A stretch of DNA of 47,211 nt from an uncultured Clostridia bacterium (GTDB taxonomy: Bacteria > Bacillota > Clostridia > Christensenellales > Borkfalkiaceae): positions 1-47,211 of the forward strand of contig CALVZM010000079.1 of assembly GCA_944372515.1 (NCBI GenBank). The letters run 5' to 3'. A program made the translations under genes and the position numbers. Below the pieces are notes generated by a model. It saw nothing but the letters and a program-made list of their open reading frames with translations. It did no database searches and was not told the DNA's origin. This document shows positions 7,078 through 14,261 of this stretch, piece after piece. Position 1 is the first letter of the stretch; the number at the start of each line of letters is the position of its first letter.

Positions 7078-8293
7078 AAAGAAAAAGAACTCCCGCCGCG
7101 GGAACAACGAAGGGTCCGTCTTTCAGCGCGCGGACGGGCGTTGGTGCGCCGTCGTCAATCTCGGTTATGACCGCGACGGCAGGCGCGTGCGCAAAAATTT
7201 CTACGGAAAGACCAGAGCCGAAGTTACCGTGAAAATGACCGCCGAACTCGGCGAACGGCTCAAAGGCGGGCACGCCTCTCCCGTCAATGACCCGCTCCAT
7301 GTACTCCTGCACGAATGGCTCATGACCTTCAAGCGCGCCGACGTGTCCCCGCGCACCTTCGAACGCAATCTCGGCACCGCAAAATTACACATTTATCCGC
7401 ATATCGGCGCCCTGCGCCTGCATGAAATAACCCCCAACATCGTGCAAAGCCTGTTCAACCGCATGCTCTTCGGCGGCTATGCCCCCGCGTCCGTGCGGAA
7501 GGTCAAGTTTTTACTGCATCAATTTTTCGCCTATGCCAAAGCCAACCGATTCGTCGCGGAAAATCCCGTCGACGAATGTATCGTCAAGACCAAAAAGGAG
7601 CACAGGGAACAAAAAGAAGAAAAATACAAGGCCGTTCCCATCGAAATACGTGGCGTTTTTCTTGCCGTCATCTCCGAAGACCCCTTCTTAAAACCCTTAT
7701 ACATGATTCAGATGTTTGGGGGACTGCGCATCGGCGAAGCGCTCGCGTTACAATGGAAGGACGTCGATCTTGCCCACGGCGTCATCAATATCGACAATGC
7801 CGTTACCATCATTCCCACGCTCGACAGGCAGGGAAACACCATTTCCAAAAAGACCGTCATCTCCGACACCAAGACCGTCGCGAGCATACGGGAAGTACCC
7901 ATGCCCGAAATATTGAAAAACGCCCTGCTCGAATGGAAGGAGCGGCGGCAAAAACAGCAACGCCTCTGCGGCATTTCCCTCACCGCGCCAGATGACCTCG
8001 TTTTCGGTACCAATCAGGGCAGGCTGCGTACATATTACGGAACAAAAACCATGTTCGAACGCCTGATGCGGCGCGCCGGATTGGCAGAATACAAAATACA
8101 CTTCCACTCCCTGCGGCATACCTATTCCAGCATGCTGTTTGAAGAAAAGGAAAACCCCAAGGTCATTCAGATGCTACTCGGGCATAAGGACGTCACCACG
8201 ACCATCAAAACGTATAACAGCGTCGACCGTTCCTACTTCAAACAGGCAACCGATAAACTGGACGAAAAATTCCGACCTCGGGAGGATAAATAG
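7064..8293 (+). CDS. int: Tyrosine recombinase (integrase)
   Basis: The 409-aa enzyme is a full-length phage/ICE-type integrase. Residues 12-60 form the arm-type DNA-binding domain (NEGSVFQRADGRWCAVVNLGYDR), residues 75-165 the core-binding SAM-like domain, and residues 185-395 the catalytic domain. The catalytic set is complete: Arg222 (GGLRIGEALAL), Lys270 (TKTVASIREVP), His348 and Arg351 (HSLRH), His374 (LLGHKD) and Tyr384 (KTYNSVD). It is coupled to the upstream excisionase-like gene, with AAGGAG before ATG 7064. The likely target is the tRNA-Thr 1.6 kb to the right, and the five TTGACAGCC repeats beside that tRNA are candidate arm sites. It appears active. Confidence 0.95.
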   Translation: MATVKKKKNSRRGNNEGSVFQRADGRWCAVVNLGYDRDGRRVRKNFYGKTRAEVTVKMTAELGERLKGGHASPVNDPLHVLLHEWLMTFKRADVSPRTFERNLGTAKLHIYPHIGALRLHEITPNIVQSLFNRMLFGGYAPASVRKVKFLLHQFFAYAKANRFVAENPVDECIVKTKKEHREQKEEKYKAVPIEIRGVFLAVISEDPFLKPLYMIQMFGGLRIGEALALQWKDVDLAHGVINIDNAVTIIPTLDRQGNTISKKTVISDTKTVASIREVPMPEILKNALLEWKERRQKQQRLCGISLTAPDDLVFGTNQGRLRTYYGTKTMFERLMRRAGLAEYKIHFHSLRHTYSSMLFEEKENPKVIQMLLGHKDVTTTIKTYNSVDRSYFKQATDKLDEKFRPREDK

Positions 8294-8317
8294 AACATCT
8301 TTGCACAATGTAAAAAG

Positions 8318-8358
8318 TCTCCCCGTTCCATAAAAGAACGAGGAGATTTTTCTTTTTT
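8318..8358 (+). terminator. Intrinsic terminator of the integrase unit
   Basis: Stem TCTCCCCGTTC with GAACGAGGAGA around a short A-rich loop is followed by TTTTTCTTTTTT, starting 25 nt after the integrase stop codon. The left flank is A-rich, so it may also stop leftward transcription from the 250-aa gene. Confidence 0.85.
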
Positions 8359-8516
8359 CCGTCCGATTGAGTCAAAAATACATTTTTCCTGACGCCGCCC
8401 GACCGTTCGGCAATGCAACCGACATCGACGTCGATCATAAAGCAATTCCATTTATCGACAGTATGAAATGGAACGCTCGACGGAAACCGCGCGGGCTTTT
8501 TTCTGCATTATATGTT

Positions 8517-9269
8517 TTAACTTTCCGTTTCATCGATCTCCCGAATATACGATATATCTCTCCGGTATACCGTAATCGGCTCTCCGCTTTTCTGCGTTAC
8601 TTCGTAATTCGCATTCGGATCGTCACCAAACGACAGCCCCGTTACTTGCCCTTCAATTTCCGCGCCGTTTTTCAATTTTATTTTTACCTGCCGGAAATCA
8701 AACCTTTCAAACAGTACATCCGTCAGCTCCTTCTCTTTCAATCCCCGTTTCATCAATCCGTCCGCAAAACCGACCGCTTTGTCGGCGAATTCCTTCATCT
8801 GCCACAACAATTGCAGGGAAAACGTAACGCAGTTTACATCTCCCGGATTCAAATATATATTTACGTCGTCTTTTTCCTTCTGCAGTTCCCCGAGAATATA
8901 ACCGAATGGCGCATCAAAATAAACTTTACTCATTCTTACATATTCCGGCAACTTCTCCGCCGATGTATAAACGGCATATCCGCACATACCGTTTTGGGTC
9001 AATTTCCTGCTTTTCCAGCTCGTTTCCGTTCCGACCAGTATCGCCTCATTGTAAAACAGCAGTCCCATAATTAAAGACGATCGGTTTTCCGGTGTATCAT
9101 TTTGGTTCACTGCAACCAGCCGCTTTTCAATATCCGTACTGTCCATCAACACACTGTCCGTATCCGCACAAATCGCATCATTCGCCAATTGCAACAACAT
9201 ATCTTCCGCTAATTTTTTCTCCGATTCAACACTCATCTTCTTTCGCTTGTACCCCTTAAAATAAACCAT
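8517..9269 (-). CDS. AT-rich element gene, hypothetical protein with Sm-like C-terminal domain
   Basis: The 250-aa product is soluble and not recognised. The last 55 residues (VKIKLKNGAEIEGQVTGLSFG through ITVYRRDISYIREID) have the strand pattern of an Sm/LSM or YlxR-like small beta-barrel: a turn-rich hairpin and a closing strand ending in ID. The N-terminal 190 residues are mixed alpha/beta. Codon choice is visibly AT-richer than the neighbours, a sign of recent acquisition. A perfect promoter lies 41 nt upstream, but neither ATG 9269 nor the in-frame ATG at 9236 has a good ribosome site. It lies between the integrase and its attachment site, a usual place for moron or defence cargo. Confidence 0.7.
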   Translation of the reverse strand: MVYFKGYKRKKMSVESEKKLAEDMLLQLANDAICADTDSVLMDSTDIEKRLVAVNQNDTPENRSSLIMGLLFYNEAILVGTETSWKSRKLTQNGMCGYAVYTSAEKLPEYVRMSKVYFDAPFGYILGELQKEKDDVNIYLNPGDVNCVTFSLQLLWQMKEFADKAVGFADGLMKRGLKEKELTDVLFERFDFRQVKIKLKNGAEIEGQVTGLSFGDDPNANYEVTQKSGEPITVYRRDISYIREIDETES

Positions 9270-9309
9270 CTTATAATTTGAGTTCCGATAATGGGAAACT
9301 ACTTTTTTG

Positions 9310-9338
9310 ATTATATCTCATACCCTTTCCGTTGTCAA
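9310..9338 (-). promoter_or_regulatory. Consensus promoter of the 250-aa gene
   Basis: TTGACA (9338-9333), a 17-nt spacer and TATAAT (9315-9310) are a perfect sigma-A promoter on the minus strand. Transcription should start near 9303, leaving a leader of about 34 nt that lacks an obvious ribosome site. Confidence 0.85.
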
Positions 9339-9625
9339 GAAAACAGGTCAACTTCAAAAATATCCGATGTACATATGACCGATCATACATTCCTTCCGTT
9401 GTTTCTTCCTTTTCACACAATATAACAGTATTGTCTTACGATTATTATTCTCTGCCTGTACAACATTCTATGAAATCAAAAAACTCTCCTCATTACCCGA
9501 CACGAACCGTATTATATTTTTCCGTTAAATTACTGATTTGAAAATGATAATTTCGACTTGCCGACAGGCATTGACCAATGATTTTTCTTTCTCTCCCGGC
9601 AAAATATTTTTTCAAAAACTACAGG

Positions 9626-9638
9626 AAGGACGTGCTCT
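9626..9638. repeat. 13-bp copy of tRNA-Thr sequence, attachment-core candidate
   Basis: AAGGACGTGCTCT occurs here, inside the intact tRNA-Thr (9906-9918) and inside the broken tRNA-Thr (9998-10010). In the tRNA it spans the 3' side of the D stem through the 5' side of the anticodon stem. Such a match is most unlikely by chance in this short interval. Its place 5 bp from the TTGACAGCC repeats suggests an integrase core site or the relic of one. Confidence 0.55.
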
Positions 9639-9643
9639 GATTT

Positions 9644-9783
9644 TTGACAGCCATTGACAGCCATTGACAGCCGATACGGCAGTTTCAGACCGTTTCGGGG
9701 CGATTTAAACAGTTTTTCGGAAAAACGATTTTGCATGCTTTTTTTCTGCTCGCTCTTTCCGACTTGACAGCCTTTTGACAGCC
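9644..9783. repeat. Five phased TTGACAGCC repeats, candidate integrase arm sites
   Basis: TTGACAGCC occurs at 9644-9652, 9654-9662 and 9664-9672 with exact 10-bp periodicity, and again at 9764-9772 and 9775-9783 with 11-bp spacing. All five are in the same orientation and present the same face of the helix. Tyrosine integrases with an N-terminal arm-binding domain use short direct repeats like these beside the attachment core. The integrase gene here has that domain and lies 1.4 kb away. Assignment is by position and periodicity. Confidence 0.65.
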
Positions 9784-9835
9784 AATTCGCTTTTTTGTCT
9801 TTTTTTACAAATCTATATTTTGTAGAATATAAAAC

Positions 9836-9860
9836 AAAAACCACCATATTTGGTGGTTTT
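9836..9860 (-). terminator. Terminator of the tRNA-Thr unit
   Basis: CCACCA and TGGTGG arms with flanking A/T pairs form a hairpin directly after the tRNA 3' end, followed on the minus strand by TTTTTG. The symmetric A and T tracts would let it work in both directions. Confidence 0.8.
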
Positions 9861-9862
9861 TC

Positions 9863-9938
<76 letters not shown>

Positions 9939-9987
9939 ATATTCATTTTTTTGTCCCGCGCGCAAAAGCCCCGTTTTTTGCCTTCGC

Positions 9988-10030
9988 CGTCCTTACCAAG
10001 GACGTGCTCTACCTACTGAGCCATATCAGC
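9988..10030 (-). pseudogene. Broken tRNA-Thr (5' half only)
   Basis: These 43 nt match the 5' half of the adjacent tRNA-Thr at 41 positions, from the first acceptor base to the 3' strand of the anticodon stem. Similarity stops there, and the variable loop, T arm and 3' acceptor are absent. The acceptor is GCTGATA rather than GCTGCTA, so it is not a simple copy of the intact gene. It carries the strong promoter, so it looks like the original host locus cut in the anticodon stem. Confidence 0.8.
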
Positions 10031-10088
10031 GAATGAAGTTTTTTGCATATACGGAAAAGGGCGGGCGTGCCCTTGGCGATACCGTTTA

Positions 10089-10117
10089 AGTATAGAGGAA
10101 AACAAAGAGATTGTCAA
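10089..10117 (-). promoter_or_regulatory. Promoter of the tRNA-Thr region
   Basis: TTGACA (10117-10112), 17 nt and TATACT (10094-10089) make a near-perfect sigma-A promoter. Its transcript would enter the broken tRNA-Thr first and then the intact one. Confidence 0.85.
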
Positions 10118-10150
10118 GCGGAAACAATGTGTATTTTCAAAAAAATTAAC

Positions 10151-10771
10151 TTATTTTTGCCGCTTTATTTCGCGCTCCCGTTTGGAAAAGGTGCAGCCGC
10201 AGAAATCCTGACGATAGAGCCCGTAACGCGCGGAAAGTTCGATCGAACGGTGATACCCGCCCCGTTTTTTGAAATCGGAAGGCAAAAAGGAAACGCCCGT
10301 TTCCTCTTCCAGCGAAAAACCGATCTCGTTGATCCAGCGCGATACTTTATAAGGAGAAACGGAGAGCGTCGTGGAGAAATAATCGAACCCGCGCGCTTTG
10401 GCTTCCCGCGCCGTGCGGCGCAGGCGCAGCGCATAACAGCGGCGGCAGCGCTCGCCCCGCTCCAAACAATCTTCCAGCCCCGCCGCCACCGTCCGAAAGT
10501 CCTGCGGCACATAATCGCAGTCGAGAAATTCCGCCCAGCCCGTTTCGCGCAGAAAGCGGATCTGCTCACTCTTCCGCACGGCATACTCCCCTTCGTCCTC
10601 GATGTTGGGATTGTAATAAAAGACGGTAACTTTGAAATGATCGTGCAGCAGTTCCAGACAGGCAGAAGAGCAAGGCGCGCAGCAACTGTGCAGCAGAAGG
10701 CTTTTCCCCGCCGGCGTTTCCCGCATGATGCGCAGCATTTTTTCAAATTGATTCTCCGTCTGTCCGTTCAT
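10151..10771 (-). CDS. queH: Epoxyqueuosine reductase QueH
   Basis: The 206-aa protein matches the QueH (former DUF208) family, which carries out the last step of queuosine synthesis, epoxyqueuosine to queuosine in tRNA. It is the non-cobalamin alternative to QueG. Visible hallmarks are the adjacent cysteines in LLHSCCAPCSS near residue 29, the pair in RCRRCYALRL, and CGC in YRQDFCGCTF near the C-terminus, which together bind iron-sulfur and metal cofactors. Length is typical. I choose ATG 10771 over GTG 10777. A promoter ends only 6 nt before this ATG and there is no ribosome site, so the mRNA is probably leaderless. Confidence 0.9.
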   Translation of the reverse strand: MNGQTENQFEKMLRIMRETPAGKSLLLHSCCAPCSSACLELLHDHFKVTVFYYNPNIEDEGEYAVRKSEQIRFLRETGWAEFLDCDYVPQDFRTVAAGLEDCLERGERCRRCYALRLRRTAREAKARGFDYFSTTLSVSPYKVSRWINEIGFSLEEETGVSFLPSDFKKRGGYHRSIELSARYGLYRQDFCGCTFSKREREIKRQK

Positions 10772-10777
10772 GATCAC

Positions 10778-10806
10778 AGTATACCACTTTTTTCCCTTTT
10801 ACGCAA
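10778..10806 (-). promoter_or_regulatory. queH promoter giving a leaderless mRNA
   Basis: TTGCGT (10806-10801), 17 nt, TATACT (10783-10778), then GTGATC and the ATG. Transcription starting about 7 nt after the -10 element would begin at the A of the start codon. Confidence 0.7.
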
Positions 10807-10917
10807 GGATTTTTAAGCCGCTTCCGCGAGCATCCCTCTTCCTCCATAAGTAAAAAACAACAAACGCAAAAAACACCCTGCCCATGCCCGCAACAAACGG
10901 AGAAACAGATATAATGC

Positions 10918-10942
10918 GTCCCCGTTCAAAAAGAACGGGGAC
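10918..10942. other. Hairpin downstream of the feo operon
   Basis: GTCCCCGTTC and GAACGGGGAC form a perfect 10-bp stem with a 5-nt loop, 20 nt after the last feo gene. The minus-strand 3' side has no T-run, so it may be a 3'-end stabilising hairpin rather than an intrinsic terminator. Its arms resemble those of the terminator at 8318-8358. Confidence 0.6.
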
Positions 10943-10962
10943 ACACCCAAAAAGAAAAGAGA

Positions 10963-11181
10963 TCAGTTGTCGTTTTTATCGGCGGACGGCTTGCGGTGCC
11001 CGTCTGCCGTCTTGCTTGCGCCGTGCGCGCAGTGCCCGCAGCCGCGGCAGCCGCCGCAGCCGTAACCGCAGTCCTCGCAGCCGCCCGACTTGCCCGTCAG
11101 ACGGCGATATACATTCCAACCGATGACCGCCGCGACGAACAACGCCGCCGCAACGATGACGATGATTTCCGCAGGTCCCAT
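10963..11181 (-). CDS. FeoB-associated Cys-rich membrane protein
   Basis: The 72-aa protein has one N-terminal membrane helix (IIVIVAAALFVAAVIGW) followed by a cysteine cluster (CEDCGYGCGGCRGCGHC) and a charged tail. This is the architecture of the small FeoB-associated Cys-rich proteins that follow feoB in many Firmicutes and are thought to take the place of FeoC or to handle iron at the pore. It starts 1 nt after the feoB stop, so the two are coupled. Confidence 0.9.
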   Translation of the reverse strand: MGPAEIIVIVAAALFVAAVIGWNVYRRLTGKSGGCEDCGYGCGGCRGCGHCAHGASKTADGHRKPSADKNDN

Positions 11182-11182
11182 A

Positions 11183-13441
11183 TCACACCGCCTTTTTCCT
11201 GCGGTTGAACCAGACGATGCCGAGGGAGATCAGGACCGCCGCCGCCAGCCAGAGGAAGATCGTCCACCACCAGGAACCGACGGTATAGACCGCCGCGGCG
11301 ACGATGTAAGAAGTTACCAGCCAGAAAAGGAGCGTCCAATTGAAACTCTTCTTGGAAGGGAGTTCCGCCCTTGCCGTCGCCACCGCCGCAAAACAGGGAA
11401 TGGTCGTCATGTTGAAGGCGATGAAGGCGATGAGTGCGGGCACGGTGATGCCCGTTGCGTCGATCATGGCGACGACGTAACTGATCCCCTCTTCATCCTC
11501 CGGCAGAGCCGAACCGATGATGCAGGCAGCCAGCACGCCGAACGTGGCGATGACGTTTTCCTTGGCGATGAGCCCGGTAACGGCGGCGACGACGAAGACC
11601 CAGCCCCAATTCTGCAATTGCGCGCCGAAGCCGAGGGGCGTGAACAGGGGCTGCACGAACATGCCGATGCTCGCAAGGATGCTCTCGTTGATCTGTTCGT
11701 CCGCCAGAAATTTCCAATCGAAAGAAAAGTGCGAAATGAACCAGATGACGATGGTGGAAGCCAGGATGATGGTGAATGCCTTTTTGATGAAGTGCTTGCA
11801 CTTATCCCACAAATGTATCATCAGGGACTTGAACTGCGGCAGGTGATAGGCGGGAAGTTCCATGATGAAGGGAGGCACTTCCCCGCGCATGGTCGTGTTG
11901 CGCATGACGAGCACCGCAACGATCGCCGTTGCCACGCCGAGCACATACATGCCGAAGGTGATGAAATCGGCATTGCCGACGCCGAACTGCACGACGATGG
12001 CGCCCGCGATCGCCGTCAGGATGGGCAGTTTCGCACCGCAGGAGAAGAACGGGATGACCCGCACGGTCGCGGTGCGCTCCTTCTGATCGGCAAGGGTGCG
12101 GGTGTTGATCATGGCGGGAATAGAACAGCCGAATCCCATGATCATGGGCATGAATGCCCTGCCCGAAAGACCGAATTTGCCGAATATCCTGTCAAGGATG
12201 AAGGCGACGCGCGCCATGTAGCCGCTGTCTTCCAGGATGGAGAAGAACAAAAACAATACGAGGATCTGCGGCAGGAAGGAGAGTACGGCGGCAAGCCCTT
12301 CGATGATGCCGTTGTTGATGAAGCCGACAACCCAATCCACGCCGATGTTCTCCACGGCGCCGGAAAGCAGTCCGAAGAGATTGCCGACGATGACGTTGTT
12401 CCAAAGGTTGTTGATGATGACGCCCGGGGAATAGACCGTTCCGTCATATACGCAGGCAAGGAGTTGCACACCGAAATTGCCCGTATCCATGCCCAGATCT
12501 TCGAGGGTGGGCATCCAGCCGTCCCCGAAACCGTTCAGGAAGAGAAAGTTTTCGGAAAACGTGAGATGGAAGATGGCAAACAGAATGGCGAGAAAGATGG
12601 GAATGCCGCCCCAGCGGTTGGTCAGCACCCTGTCCGCCTTGTCGCTCTTGGTCAGCGCCTGCGTGTTCTTTTTGTGCAGCGCGGACGCAAAATTTTTGGA
12701 TATGTAACCGTACCGCGCATCGGCGACCAGTGCTTCAAAGTCGTCGCCGAAGGTATCGTCGGTAAAAGTCTTCTTGAACGCTTCCACCATCTTCACGGTG
12801 GAGGCGTGCGCCTTGGTTTCCAACTCGTCCCCTTCCACCAACTTCACCGCATGGAAGAGGGGGGAAGCCACGTTCTGCCCGGCAAGCGCTATTTGAACGT
12901 CCCTTATGAGGTGCGCCAGCGCCGAATCCTGCAAGACCGTCCTGCCCTCGCGCGGACGCTGCGCCGCGGCGTATGCCCGCTGCATCAGTTCGTCGATGCC
13001 CTGCCCTTTGAGCGCGGAGATGGACACCACGGGCACGCCGATCTTCTCTTCCAGCGCCTTCACGTCCACCCTGTCCCCGCTCTTTTCCAAGGCGTCCGCC
13101 ATGTTCAGAGCGACGACAACGGGCACGTCGATCTCCAAGATCTGCGTCGTCAGATAGAGATTGCGTTCGAGATTGGTCGCGTCCACGATGTTGATGACGC
13201 AATCGGGGTGTTCGTCCAGGATATAGTTCCTGGAAATGACCTCTTCGGGGGTGTACGGCGACAGGGAATAGATGCCGGGCAGATCGACGATCTGCACCTT
13301 TTGTTCCAACTTCTTATACGTCCCCTCCCGTTTGTCGACCGTAACGCCCGGCCAGTTGCCCACGTGCGCCGTGCTGCCCGTGAGCGCGTTGAAAAGCGTC
13401 GTCTTGCCGCAGTTCGGATTTCCAGCCAATGCAAAATTCAT
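11183..13441 (-). CDS. feoB: Ferrous iron transporter FeoB
   Basis: The 752-aa protein is a full-length FeoB that imports Fe(II) across the membrane. The N-terminal GTPase shows G1 GNPNCGKTT (residues 7-15), G3 DLPG near 54, G4 NMAD near 113 and G5 SALKG near 140, then the helical GDI-like domain. The membrane part contains the two Gate repeats (FFSILEDSGYMARVAF with FGCSIPAM, and the later PCFAAVATARAE segment), and the C-terminus has the last helices and a basic tail. It follows a feoA by 1 nt and precedes the Cys-rich partner by 1 nt. Expression is likely iron-controlled from the promoter at 13987-14015. Confidence 0.97.
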   Translation of the reverse strand: MNFALAGNPNCGKTTLFNALTGSTAHVGNWPGVTVDKREGTYKKLEQKVQIVDLPGIYSLSPYTPEEVISRNYILDEHPDCVINIVDATNLERNLYLTTQILEIDVPVVVALNMADALEKSGDRVDVKALEEKIGVPVVSISALKGQGIDELMQRAYAAAQRPREGRTVLQDSALAHLIRDVQIALAGQNVASPLFHAVKLVEGDELETKAHASTVKMVEAFKKTFTDDTFGDDFEALVADARYGYISKNFASALHKKNTQALTKSDKADRVLTNRWGGIPIFLAILFAIFHLTFSENFLFLNGFGDGWMPTLEDLGMDTGNFGVQLLACVYDGTVYSPGVIINNLWNNVIVGNLFGLLSGAVENIGVDWVVGFINNGIIEGLAAVLSFLPQILVLFLFFSILEDSGYMARVAFILDRIFGKFGLSGRAFMPMIMGFGCSIPAMINTRTLADQKERTATVRVIPFFSCGAKLPILTAIAGAIVVQFGVGNADFITFGMYVLGVATAIVAVLVMRNTTMRGEVPPFIMELPAYHLPQFKSLMIHLWDKCKHFIKKAFTIILASTIVIWFISHFSFDWKFLADEQINESILASIGMFVQPLFTPLGFGAQLQNWGWVFVVAAVTGLIAKENVIATFGVLAACIIGSALPEDEEGISYVVAMIDATGITVPALIAFIAFNMTTIPCFAAVATARAELPSKKSFNWTLLFWLVTSYIVAAAVYTVGSWWWTIFLWLAAAVLISLGIVWFNRRKKAV

Positions 13442-13442
13442 C

Positions 13443-13676
13443 TCAGTTTTCGACCTCCATTAACACACACTGTGCTTCGCTCTTACGCAACGTCAGTTCA
13501 TACCCGCGGATATTCACTTCGATGGGATCGCCCAGCGGCGCGACCTTGCGCATCAGGATTTCCGCATGCGGCGTTACGCCCATGTCAAAGAGCCGCCGCT
13601 TGATCCTGCCTTCCGCCGTGATCTTTTTCACGACGCCTCTTTCTCCGACAACAAATTCGTTCAGATATTTTTCCAT
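13443..13676 (-). CDS. feoA: FeoA domain protein (second)
   Basis: The 77-aa protein is a single SH3-like FeoA domain (GVVKKITAEGRIKRRLFDMGVTPHAEILMRKVAPLGDPIEV). The RRLFDMGVTPG-like core and the IEVNIRGYELTLRKSEA segment are typical. FeoA binds the cytoplasmic side of FeoB and affects its activity. It is coupled to feoB (1-nt gap). Confidence 0.93.
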   Translation of the reverse strand: MEKYLNEFVVGERGVVKKITAEGRIKRRLFDMGVTPHAEILMRKVAPLGDPIEVNIRGYELTLRKSEAQCVLMEVEN

Positions 13677-13727
13677 AAATAAACCTCTGCTCCCGTATTT
13701 TCAATATATATGCCGCGCAAGACAAAC

Positions 13728-13940
13728 TTACGCCACGAATATCTTGGTTGCAAGTTGACGGGTCAGCGCCACCCGCCCCTCTTTGATTTTGACGATGACG
13801 TTGCCCGCCTCCGACTTGACGAGGCTGATCGACGCGCCCGGCAGAATGCCGAGATTTTCAAGATGGCGCTTCGTGTCTCCGTCCGCAAAGACTTTGACGA
13901 TCTTCAATTCCGTGTCCGTCGGCGCCGTTACCAATGGCAT
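13728..13940 (-). CDS. feoA: FeoA domain protein (first gene of the feo operon)
   Basis: The 70-aa protein is another FeoA-type SH3-like domain (LKIVKVFADGDTKRHLENLGILPGASISLVKSEAGNVIVKIKEGRVAL). It differs clearly from the second FeoA, so the two are old paralogues with separate roles, as in other clostridial feoAAB operons. It has a GGAGGT ribosome site and directly follows the promoter and candidate iron operator. Confidence 0.93.
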   Translation of the reverse strand: MPLVTAPTDTELKIVKVFADGDTKRHLENLGILPGASISLVKSEAGNVIVKIKEGRVALTRQLATKIFVA

Positions 13941-13957
13941 GTTTCCTGTACCTCCAA

Positions 13958-13979
13958 AAAGTTTGCCTTATGCAACTTT
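13958..13979. promoter_or_regulatory. Candidate metalloregulator operator of the feo operon
   Basis: AAAGTT and AACTTT arms with inner GC/GC pairs form an imperfect palindrome in the 5' leader, just downstream of the -10 element. The position would block transcription. The sequence is not a classical Fur box and could serve a DtxR/MntR-type or Fur-type repressor. Confidence 0.45.
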
Positions 13980-13986
13980 TTTCTTT

Positions 13987-14015
13987 ATGATAATACATTC
14001 GACGGCATTTGTCAA
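13987..14015 (-). promoter_or_regulatory. Promoter of the feo operon
   Basis: TTGACA (14015-14010), 17 nt and TATCAT (13992-13987) form a strong sigma-A promoter about 46 nt upstream of the first feoA. The palindrome at 13958-13979 overlaps the initial transcribed region. Confidence 0.8.
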
Positions 14016-14192
14016 ACGATTGAAGGAGAAAAAACGAAAAAAATAAAAAATTTTTTTGATGAAAACGCGGGCGACGGCGCGGAACGGACAAAGCAAGATA
14101 TATGTCGCGCGCGCTATGCGCGGCGGCATGCGGATTTTGCATCGTTCCGTTTTGCCGTATTTGCGGGCATGGATATGCCCGCTATGCCGTCC

Positions 14193-14231
14193 GAAAAGAA
14201 AAAAGGAGCGGCAGATCCTGCGATCTGCCGC
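14193..14231 (-). terminator. Terminator of the translation/RNA-modification operon
   Basis: Perfect 10-bp stem GCGGCAGATC/GATCTGCCGC with a 4-nt loop, followed on the minus strand by TCCTTTTTTCTTTT. It lies about 30 nt after the rlmN stop. A second palindrome (GCGGGCAT/ATGCCCGC, 14163-14182) lies just beyond it. Confidence 0.9.
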
Positions 14232-14261
14232 CGTGAAATATCCCGATTTGCGTGCAACCGT

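Larger units (their letters stand above)
9270..9640. other. AT-rich non-coding DNA of the element end
   Basis: Apart from the promoter at 9310-9338 I see no gene here. The DNA is AT-rich compared with the chromosome and has no reading frame with a ribosome site. The block ends at a 13-bp copy of tRNA-Thr sequence (9626-9638), beyond which the phased integrase-type repeats begin. Confidence 0.5.

Noticed and set aside
11090..13603. Long rightward open frame (837 codons) opposite feoB
   Set aside because: It is antisense to a complete FeoB with all motifs. Its product is His/Asp/Arg-rich nonsense typical of high-GC antisense frames and it lacks a ribosome site.
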